From positions 1,054,001-1,118,000 of the forward strand of contig RBKR01000020.1 in NCBI GenBank assembly GCA_004835665.1: 64,000 bases of DNA, written 5' to 3'. This DNA is from Phoma sp. XZ068. Taxonomy: Eukaryota > Ascomycota > Dothideomycetes > Pleosporales > Didymellaceae. Made by a program: the position numbers and the translations under genes. The notes under the pieces are model-generated. The model had not been told where the DNA came from. It did not search any database and worked only from the letters and a program-made list of their open reading frames with translations. Position 1 is the first letter of the stretch. Each line of letters opens with the position of its first letter. Positions 21,801 through 30,199 of the stretch are shown piece by piece.

Positions 21801-22929
21801 ATGTCGCCCTCACGATCGCACACCTCACTCCTCTCTTTGCTCGCGGCAACCTCGCTGCTGCCTCTTCAAGCATGGGCATCCTTCGAATGCAAGGACATGG
21901 CAACCCAAGGCGCCCACTTTAACTTCGAGAAGCTCGGCGGACCGCACGTAGTACACTGGAAGGAAGAGGACGTAGAGCATGACATGGAGTACAAATACAA
22001 CTTCACTCTCGATCTCTGCAAAGCGCTCAAGTCCGAGTGCCACAACGGCGCGCGAGTGTGCGGTATGCGGGAAAACATCGATCTATCACAGGAGGGCAAC
22101 TCAACCATTACGCCAATCGATATTGCTGGGACATACACCTCTTACAACGGCCGTAACATTGATGCCAAGTATGAGTTGCTGCGGAATTCAAAGTCGAACT
22201 CGGACTCTGGCCGCGAAGGTCTCAGGGCAATCCTCCATGGTGGACGACTACCCTTCGACGACAAAAAGACCGGGATAGACCAGCGCGCTATCATCGAATT
22301 TGTGTGCGACAAGGAGCGCACTGGTCTTGAGGGTGCTGAGTTAGACGGCGGCAAATCAGGCAGCGACAAGGAGGACGACAAGAAAGACGGCGACAAGAAA
22401 GATGGCGATAAGAAGGACGAGGACAAGAAGGACGAGGATAAGAAGGACGAGGATAAGAAGGAGGAAAAGAAGGAGGTCAGCAGGAGAGACGAAGGCAGTA
22501 AAGACCAGTGCGAGGAAAGCGACGCGAGTCTGCGCTTCTGCGGATACAAGGTCGAGAACCTGGAGAAGGACCACAAGGCCAGAACACTAAGATTGGAGTG
22601 GCGCACGAAGTATGCTTGTGAGGGTATGCCCGCGGACTCGCCAGCAAGCTCGCACTGGGGCTTCTTTGGATGGTTCTTCATTATGTGAGTCACCCTCGTT
22701 CGTCAACCTGCTCTATTGCTAATATTGTTCAAGCGTGTTCCTCTCGATCGCAGCCTACCTTGTCTTCGGCTCGTGGCTCAACTACAACCGCTACGGCGCT
22801 CGCGGCTGGGATTTGCTTCCCCACGGCGACGCTATTCGCGACGTTCCATACATCGCAAAGGACTTTGGGCGCAAGATCTTCCAGACCGTCCAGGGCAGCG
22901 GGAGTAGGGGTGGTTACGCCGCCGTCTGA
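21801..22929 (+). CDS. ATG27: Autophagy-related protein 27 (type I membrane protein), 359 aa
   Basis: Two exons, 21801-22684 and 22734-22929, with a 49-bp intron inside the codon before the membrane segment. The ATG at 21801 gives a clean signal peptide (residues ~1-25, LLSLLAATSLLPLQAWA). The luminal part has the MRH/Atg27 cysteine pattern (FECKDM, LDLCKAL, ECHNGARVCG, FVCDKE, DQCEES, RFCGYKV, KYACEG). A transmembrane helix lies at about 290-312 (WFFIIVFLSIAAYLVFGSW). The short cytosolic tail has the conserved NYNRYGARGWDLLPHGD motif. Atg27 cycles between Golgi, endosome and the Atg9 membrane pool and supports autophagosome formation. Residues ~195-230 are a tandem Lys/Asp/Glu repeat (DKKDGDKKDED-type, DNA 22375-22475), an internal minisatellite likely to vary in length. 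Confidence 0.95.
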
Positions 22930-23520
22930 GAGATCGCATGCATAAGATGGGATTGAATTTTGCATCACGCCTCGAGTCCGAGGCTGCGTCGGTATTTGGG
23001 CCAGGAGTTTGGGCGTGCTTTGTAGGATTAGAAGGAGTGTGCTACACGAGGTCGTGAGACTGGCGGGCAGCTGTTCACTCTTTGCGGACTTGCTTTACCT
23101 AGACTTCAAGCGCTGACGTATTGTTAGTGAGCCGTTGTTCAGCATGTATACATTTTTCACTTTCCTCTTCTCAACCACTTTGATTCTGCAGTCGTGGTGT
23201 GAATCATTGATGCTCTTCATCGCCCCAGCTAATGAAACCCAGTAACCAAAACCCGTGTGATATGTACTTTGCCAATCACTGAACGCTTCTCACTGGTACT
23301 TCAAGGAGTCACTGATACAGCCAGCACCGTAGTTAGTGTCAAGATATGGAGCATACTCACTGGGCTAGGGATCACAGAATTTTGATTATTGGTTTGAGAG
23401 ATTCGGCATTATCACTTGAAGTCATGAGAGAAGTCGTTTCAACAAATTTTGAGATTAATCGTGTAGTGATATTCGTTTGTATGCATGTGGCCGTTGTGAT
23501 CGTTTATTCATTTTGAGAAG
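22930..23520. other. Spacer at the edge of the accessory region
   Basis: 3' flank of ATG27, then increasingly AT-rich sequence up to the truncated monooxygenase relic. No gene is seen. The composition change near 23.2 kb marks the left edge of the degenerate region. Confidence 0.4.
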
Positions 23521-24005
23521 TTACGGTTGAACTTTCCAACCAAATCTAGCGTCTATCATAGAATTCTTCTCGCACAGTACTTTCAACCACGCTTCAAAGT
23601 GCACTTGTGAGATTTTTTGCCAAGGTTCCCACGGCTGGCTCCCATCGTTTGTGTTTTCGATGTTCGTCCGAAATTCGTCGACACTCGGAAGCGACCATTT
23701 GGAAACGGGGGTCTCCTGAGACAGACCACTCGATATCAGAATATCGTGAGAGATATGCGAAGGCAAACCCTTTGCGCGGAGGCCTTCTGATAGCCCCAAT
23801 CTCCGAAAAATCTCCATAGATCGCGCATTATAGTAAGATCCATCCTTGGCCACCTCGTTGTGGTTTCGTTCCGCTCGAGTAGGATCGAATGCACTCCGAA
23901 ATGTGATAGTACAGTTGCCAGTAAAAGCCCCATTGGCCCTCCTCCTGCAATAAGCACCGTGTCCTTGGATAATTGCTCCTCAAGATATTGAGCGGATTCA
24001 GTCAT
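23521..24005 (-). pseudogene. FAD-dependent aromatic-type monooxygenase, truncated and frameshifted
   Basis: The N-terminal part keeps the FAD dinucleotide-binding motif VLIAGGGPMGLLLATVLSHFG and ILLERN, starting from an ATG at 24005. After TTRWPRMDLT the frame breaks near 23828-23834, where two extra bases disrupt the expected MDLT-NARSMEIF junction. The other frame continues with NARSMEIFRRLGLSEGLR and stops after RFGWKVQP at 23521. Only ~165 of the usual ~550-650 residues remain; the FAD/substrate domain and C-terminus are gone. Family members (phenol-2-monooxygenase, MhpA and similar) hydroxylate aromatic rings with NAD(P)H. It is divergent from the FAH-family pseudogene, which suggests they once shared a promoter. 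Confidence 0.85.
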
Positions 24006-24411
24006 TGTGACGGGGAGGTGCATTTCAATTAAGTTTGTATGTGCGTGGACTGAGCTCATTGACTCAGGAGCTTCAAATAAATATCGAATGATCACGACTT
24101 TAAGTAGAACGTTAGGAACCCTATATTTTCCGACCTGAAGGGGTTAACAGCAGATATATAATAAGCTTTGGATGGTATGTTGCGGACCTTGAATATTTGA
24201 GTCCGAGGCCAGAGCTAATAACCGGAGGTGTGGGACCTAATCTGCATTTTTTCCGGAGGATCAAGAACAAAAGTTATTCTGCATCCTGACTGTGAGGGGC
24301 TTTAGCTTCCGAAGCTTCGAGGTTCCGGAGTCAAAATATTCAGTCCACTTTGTTTCTTACGTAACGTCAGCAAGTTACGCTTGATCTTATTTGCTATAAT
24401 ACACCACCGTT
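24006..24411. promoter_or_regulatory. Former divergent promoter of the two pseudogenes, with TTCCG motifs
   Basis: TTCCG occurs at 24128, 24251, 24307 and 24323. The pentamer is the half-site of the palindrome seen at 26421 and 38888. About one occurrence would be expected by chance on both strands over this length. Confidence 0.35.
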
Positions 24412-25533
24412 ATGTCCTGCTTTGAGTACCTCATAAGTTTCAAGGACCTTTCGGGACACGTATGGTATGGTAATATTCAGGCGGAGTGGATATATCAAGA
24501 AACACTCGTGAGCTGGACCGTGCCCGTATCCAAGGTAGACAGTCCGTTGGATCTCGATTTCACGAGTTCGAATCAATGAGAGACGATAGCTGTGGTAAGC
24601 TTCCCTTCCACTGCTCTCGATATTAATTGTGGAAATCAACACTGCGCATTGCAGGAATAATCGGTGTCAGATTGATGAGAATCAACAGATTCTATGCCGA
24701 CTACCATCTGTACCGTTATCTATCTGGGTTGGTTTGGAATACAAGCAACACGCTGCTGAGGTAGGAGTAAGTGTACTGCCTTCTTTGTTTTCGCGCTGGC
24801 CGCAACCATCTAGATGATGGCCACGCCATGTCCGGTTATCTTAACAAGGCCACCAGGTGAATCCATCAAGATATTCATCTTTTAGAAAGGCCCTTCTTCC
24901 TTCTGAACAAAACTGCCCTTGCGGGTCCGTTCGACGATGTTCCCATTCACCCCGAATGCAAACCCACGGACTACGAGGTAAACAACATGGCCTTAACTCG
25001 AGTGCAGTTGCTGATATCTGTATGCCGAGCCTGTGTTTGTAATAACGAAAGACTGCAAGAATGTATCCGGCTCGGAACGCATGCAGTACGTGTATATCTT
25101 CGCTGCAGGCAATGATATCTCTTCGAGATACTGGCAGTAACCCGAGGTATCCGGAGGTCGGCACGGCAGTGCAAAGTCATTTGACAAATTTTCACCCATT
25201 GGAACGGTCATTACTTCTGACGAGATGCGAATAGCCTTTCGGTAAAAGCGTTTGTCAATGGCGAGACCCATCAATCTGATCGAACTGATGACTTTATACA
25301 TAACATACTAAACATAATTGAGCATGTTAACAGAGGCGCTAAGTTACGCAGAGGGAACTGTTGTGATGACAGGAACTCCCAGTGGTGTCGCAGCATTCAT
25401 GAAACCAGCTCGATGGCTGGAGCATGGTGATAGCATTGAGATAGAGAACGACTACATTGGGAAGATCAAAAACAAGATCGTGACTGAGCATAAAAATATG
25501 GGGGGAGCCAGTGGCAGGAAATGTCTTAAGTAG
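24412..25533 (+). pseudogene. Fumarylacetoacetate hydrolase (FAH) family protein, multiply broken
   Basis: Homology to an FAH-family hydrolase can be followed in order on the plus strand but in shifting frames. The start is MSCFEYLISFKDLSGHVWYG (24412), broken by TGA at 24577-24579. VGLEYKQHAAEVGV follows near 24730. Then come NKTALAGPFDDVPIHPECK (~24900), VFVITKDCKNVSGSE and GNDISSRYWQ, broken by TAA at 25138-25140. SGGRHGSAKSFDKFSPIG leads to a shift at the TAA at 25242, and VNGETHQSDRTDDF runs in a new frame. After another shift near 25345 it closes with GTVVMTGTPSGVAAFMKP and the usual C-terminus. Several indels and at least two stops make it non-functional. The family cleaves C-C bonds of ring-fission products (acylpyruvates and similar). 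Confidence 0.88.
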
Positions 25534-25652
25534 TTTAAATACAACTCTCGAGGATTAGGTCAGACTCTGTCACTCAATGTAATTCTCTGGGCGGTCATTC
25601 TCAATCTGTGCTCTGATTCACCTTTAACATTTGGCGTCATTACATCTGATCC

Positions 25653-26234
25653 CTACGTTATATGATCAGGTATTCCTCGCGCTCCGATCTCTATACGCTT
25701 AAGCAAGCTTTTCTCATCGTCTCCATTTTGTAAGCGCTGAATCATGTCCTCAGGATTGAAGTCGACGCCAACTGGATTTTCAGCGAACTCTTTTGACTTC
25801 ATGAACTTTGTTGCATCGTCTGGGTCTTCGAAATTTTCAACCTGCGTCTCAATATGATTGCCATCAGGGTCTTTGTAGTAGATGGAGGTTGTTGGCCCGT
25901 GATTGACCTGCCAGAGGGGCAGAATGCCGTATTGTTTGCGTTGTCGGTAAGCCAACAAAAGATCGGAGAGACTATCGAAAGTGAATGCTATGTGATCTAA
26001 GCCACAGCTCGCGACACGCTTCGGTTCGGTTCCAGGTATAGCAATAATAGCAATACGATGGTGCTCGTTGTCGTAGGATAGAAATGCTAACATGTCGTTT
26101 TCGTAGATGACCTGTGACCCGAGGAAGATCTGGTAGAAGTTTACCATAGCCTTGAAGTTGTTTGTTCGCAATCCGACATGCGCAAGCTTGCTAGGAGACT
26201 TCACCACACTGTGTGGTGCATCGAAATCGACCAT
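25653..26234 (-). CDS. VOC superfamily (glyoxalase / extradiol dioxygenase-like) protein, 193 aa
   Basis: Single-exon, intact frame with an ATG at 26234. Two beta-alpha-beta-beta-beta modules are visible. Module one starts at SKLAHVGLRTNNFKAMVNFYQ (metal-ligand His ~19). Module two starts with GLDHIAFTFDSLSDLLLAYR and ends DPDGNHIETQVENF, where the Glu is the usual third metal ligand. This pattern is that of biphenyl-2,3-diol dioxygenase-like and glyoxalase-like metal enzymes. The C-terminal ~55 residues are the family's extra tail. It sits between a broken FAH hydrolase and a broken regulator, so it is the only open gene of the former cassette. It may be under little selection now. Function in ring cleavage is inference from context. 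Confidence 0.88.
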   Translation of the reverse strand: MVDFDAPHSVVKSPSKLAHVGLRTNNFKAMVNFYQIFLGSQVIYENDMLAFLSYDNEHHRIAIIAIPGTEPKRVASCGLDHIAFTFDSLSDLLLAYRQRKQYGILPLWQVNHGPTTSIYYKDPDGNHIETQVENFEDPDDATKFMKSKEFAENPVGVDFNPEDMIQRLQNGDDEKSLLKRIEIGARGIPDHIT

Positions 26235-26639
26235 CTTGGTGGAGGTGATTTGAAGGACCTATTCTAGACAGGTTGCCTGGCAGCAATTGCAAAGAAAGGA
26301 GCTGGATGGGACATTTACAAATTATCTTCGGCGCTCCAATGAGACTTGTAGTTATATCTGTTTGAGGAGTTCGGACGATACGGATCCAAAGAAACCGTGG
26401 TTGGATTGCTGACATATGCTTCGGAATCCATCTACTTCCGATCCAATGATACTGCAGGTATTCCCTACCAACTTCGGCATCTTGTTCCCCGCAGTCCCCT
26501 TCCCCGCAAATTTGGTGTACACTGTCCGCGGCATATCGCTTACGTCCTAGCCTTTACCCGCAGCCAAAAGCTATCTATCATCTATGACCCGAGTCAAATA
26601 GACTCCTTGTGGTAAGCTTCTACTTGTGTTCCGAGATGC
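26235..26639. promoter_or_regulatory. Divergent region between the VOC gene and the regulator pseudogene
   Basis: This contains the 21-bp palindrome described separately. It is otherwise AT-balanced, with no coding signal. Confidence 0.4.
26421..26441. promoter_or_regulatory. Palindrome TCGGAA-N9-TTCCGA, likely Zn2Cys6 operator
   Basis: A perfect 6+6 inverted repeat with a 9-bp spacer. It lies 187 bp upstream of the VOC gene and ahead of the divergent regulator pseudogene. The CGG...CCG ends are what Zn(II)2Cys6 dimers bind. The same half-sites with the same spacing recur at 38888-38908. Confidence 0.5.
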
Positions 26640-29304
26640 TCTCCGCCCGGAAACAGATCTTCGAAATCCACTACGACGTGCGATCGATGTCGTCTGAAGA
26701 AAATCAAATGTACCGACCAAGCAACATTACTTGCTGGGCTGCACATTAATCCTTTAAACGCAGGTGACGGAACGCGATCATGCAAAAGCTGTGTTGTAAG
26801 TGCGATTGATCCGAATCATGGGCGAGGAAGTAACGATCAGAAGCGTTATCGAGTTGAGTGCCACTACTCACGTAAATTTCGAAAACATCGTGGTCCTGCC
26901 AAAATCAAACCCGTGCATCTGCAAGAACGTCTTGACCGTACTGAGCGTTTGTTACGGTCGGTTGGTCTTCACGATGAGTTCGTACTACGTTCGTCTCCGG
27001 CCGTGGAGGAACATTTCCAGGACCTGAACAACACTGAGCATCAAATAAGAGGTTTGGGAGCTTCGGCAATTCTGAGCAGTCTCTATGATGGAAAAATGCC
27101 CCACAATCCTACGACTGGATCTAGACTCAATACCTCCGGCACTCGGCAGCACCTGATTCAGAACTTAGTTACAAACCAGAGCCCTATAAACCGAAGCCCT
27201 GGAGGTCGGTGGGTTGAGGAACGCGAATTATCATTATCAGCGACGAACCAATTTCCTGAAAATCCTCCACAATCCCACTCTACTGACTTAGATGTAGAAT
27301 TGGCAAGCCTCGATGGGGACGCAGCTCTTTCTCGGAGTCCTAGCGTGCCTCGCTTTGCACCAGCTCGAGTCTCATCCGGCAATGAACCTGCCTGTACTAA
27401 CCCGCCGAGCTTGGATAACACATCACGTGCACTTGAATTTGATCCGGTCCTCTCATTGACGGGTTCCCAGGTTCCAGTCAACTCCATGGACCCAGTTCCT
27501 ACCTTTCTATCTGCGCCAACCCGGGTACTGGATGGATAAAATCTTGCATTGGAGAGTCTAATTTTGATGTTTGTGCTGCTAAAATGGTGTCTACTATCAG
27601 TCGAAAGCTGAAGCTAAACAGGGGCTTAGCAATGAGATCTCTCTGGAACCATCTGAGCAGACTGCGAGACTTTTCATAAAAGCATATTTTGAAGAGAGTT
27701 TTGAGGCCACTTTTCAAACTGTTGATCAGCGGATGCTTGAGAAACGTCTGGAGGAACGATATAAACAGGCGCCGCAAGAGGACAACCCGGCATGGTATGC
27801 ATTGCGAAACATCGTCTTCGCATCTGGGTGCAGAATAATCTCCTCCAGGCCCAATTCTTGGCCTGAAGCTCAAGATCTTTCCCGTGGCTTCTTCGGAAAT
27901 GCCCTATCTGTTGAGGCTGAGCTACTACATGGTCCATTTAGGATGGTTGCAATACAAGCTCTTCTTGTCATGGTATGTGATCTTTTCACTGAGAAACACA
28001 TGTCCACATAATTTCAGACAAAAGAAAGAATACTGGAATATTTTCTAACCATCTCTGAGGCTCGTTATTCGGAAGGATTTGGCTGTCCCAAGCTGAAATA
28101 TATGCTTGTAAGCTGTGAAGCTCGTTTGGCGCATTCACGGGGCCTGCATCTCCAACCAACACGATCTGCAATCTCTTTCAAGCATTCAGAAAGGCAGAGC
28201 TGGATATTTTGAACGATTTACTGTTTGGAAAAACATCTGACACTGCGCGCAGGGCGTCCGTCGGTATGCCGTTTAGACTGCAAAGCCTTAACTTACGAGC
28301 TAACCTTGCATATTAGATTCTTGATGACGACATCAGCTGCGAGAAACGCAACTGGTCACCTACCAATAATCTGGTTATTACAGAATACTTTAGACACATG
28401 ATCGAACAGGCCACTATGTCATCAAAAATCTCCAAAACTCTGTTAACGGTGAAAGCCCGACAGCGGAGCCTTGCCGAAAAAGTAGAATTGGTTCACGAAT
28501 TGGACAAAGAGATACGAGTCTGGTACAGCCGAGTCCCTCATGAGTTCAAACCGGAGTCTTTAATCGAGATTGGCGCGGTGCCAGATGGTCTAAGGCTTGA
28601 GTATATTATGTACCTTCATTTCTCGTAACATGGCAGTCTGGCTGTGATCCACTCTATCTTCGGCCACCCTTGGAATGTGCTTATGGATGAGCAAAGGGAC
28701 TGCGTAAAAAGGCAAGTCGCTTCTAGTAACAAGGCTCTGACGGAGTCATCAAGACAGTTGCTTTTGATGACGCGATCCATCCCAGTGGACGCTGCTGCTC
28801 CAATATGGTATGTAAATCATCTGAGTGTCTATCAACATGCTATTTGGGAAATTTTCCAGGCTTGTGTTCTTCTTCCCCTTACTCGGAATGATCAATATGT
28901 TCATATCGATTCTCAGGTCACCTTTGGAAGAATCGTCCTCGAGAGACAAGGCTCTACTCGGTATGGCCGCCGGTCACTTCGCATACCTGGACTACACCAC
29001 AGAAGCCGCATTCTCGTTATCTTTCATTAAGAAACTTTCGCAGTGGGCTAGACAAGCTATTGGGATGGCAGCGGTGGGTAACGGAAACGAGCAAGATACG
29101 CTCCACACCACAACCCAGAATGAGTTAAGTCGATTAACTGAAGAAAGCAACCTGACTACAGCATTCGACGTAAGTAACGCTGGCTCACCAAAGATTTTCG
29201 ATCTAATCGTGTTCTAGACCGGTTCCGTCGATATTGATGGGATGGACGTTTGTGATTGGCCACTATTCCTTCCCTTCATCCATCAAACTGAAGCCTGGCC
29301 GTAA
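26640..29304 (+). pseudogene. Zn(II)2Cys6 transcription factor with two in-frame stop codons
   Basis: The gene is readable end to end. The zinc cluster begins TCDRCRLKKIKC (26676) and continues SCKSCV, then a GTAAGT intron to EC. A RGPAKIK linker and LDRTERLLRSVG (coiled coil) follow. The fungal_trans domain includes FIKAYFEESFEATFQTVDQRML, NPAWYALRNIVFASGCR, KYMLVSCEARLAHSRGLHLQ and RAGRPS-ILDDDISCE. The end is VCDWPLFLPFIHQTEAWP and TAA at 29302-29304. About six introns were inferred, including 27523-27629 and those starting at 27973, 28251, 28807 and 29170. Lesions: TGA at 28210-28212, where the family has a Trp (IFW-TIYC), and TAA at 28626-28628 in HFS-stop-HGSL. There is no in-frame ATG before the zinc cluster, and a stretch inside the cluster looks like an intron whose donor was lost. 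It was probably the cassette's own regulator. Confidence 0.85.
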
Positions 29305-29666
29305 ACAATACAATTTTACCAACTTTCTGGTCGTCTAGGTGTCTCCGAATGATTAGATATAGTGTATTACAATACTACTGAGGTGACGATGAAATAGACT
29401 AGAGTAAGACATGTTTCACACAACCTTAGTATGAGGTTTAAATGAATTCAGACGAGTATGGAAGGATTGATTTGAAGCATTTGCGTCTCAGGAATTTGGA
29501 AGGCTAGACCCTGCGTCCCCACGGACACCCTGAGGCGACAACCCTCGGGACCAAATTGAACCAATACCGGAGTGGTACGGTCGGAAATTGTCAGCTAGTT
29601 TCCAGAAACCCAAGTGTAATCTACTAAGTCACGCAAATACCCAGTATTTCTTGGGCTTTCCATTCA
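29305..29666. other. Spacer between regulator and SnoaL-like pseudogenes
   Basis: Noncoding. One CGGAA half-site is at 29582. Nothing else is seen. Confidence 0.35.
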
Positions 29667-30199
29667 TTGCCTTTCGGATTCCATCCATTGCCTCACGTCG
29701 CCGCTATGATTTCCTCATGTGTAGAGATGACTTGGCCCAACACCATGGTGGAAGAGGCTAAGGCTCTGATTGAAAGGTTTTTCAGTCTAATGGATGATTC
29801 TAACGAAGGTGTCGGGGACGTACTCGCCAATGAGATTTTCACAAGCGAGGGTGTGTTGAAGGCGGCGCCTGGGACGTTTGTTGGATCCTCAGGTGCGTAT
29901 TTACAATCATCAGGCATCAGCACTGTCCAAAATCTAGCCTTGGCTTATTCTCTGACCAGAGATTCGGAAATGTCGTCAGAAAGCCTGGACCGGTATCAAA
30001 GAGCGTAAGCACTCGGTATATAAAGTCTACACCCACGATGCCAGTTGCTCAGATGTTATGCTTCTTGGCAGATTAGAACTTGTGCTTTAGCAATGGCAAG
30101 ATCATTGCTTCATAGTTTGTAGCAAGATTCAGCTTTGCCGATGATCCAGAAAGGCTGCCTAAAATCCAATATTTTGAGGCTTGGGCAGTACGTGCTTAA
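29667..30199 (+). pseudogene. SnoaL-like / NTF2-fold protein, broken
   Basis: Exon 1 (29667-29892) gives EAKALIERFFSLMD, GVGDVLANEIFT and GTFVGSS. A 67-bp intron (29893-29959) splices to EIRKCRQKAWTGIKERKHSVYKVYTHDA, the expected NTF2-like continuation. A one-base insertion then puts TAG at 30088-30090. In the shifted frame NGKIIAS is followed by a second TAG (30113-30115), then FVARFSFADDPERLPKIQYFEAWAVRA to TAA at 30197-30199. The fold is used by small polyketide or aromatic-compound isomerases/hydrolases and many uncharacterised proteins. Two independent lesions near the 3' end make full-length product impossible, although a truncated protein could still form. Confidence 0.8.

Noticed and set aside
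23521..30199. RIP as the main cause of pseudogene decay
   Set aside because: Most lesions read as one- or two-base indels and truncation; only one stop (28210) is clearly a G-to-A change, and composition is not strongly AT-shifted.
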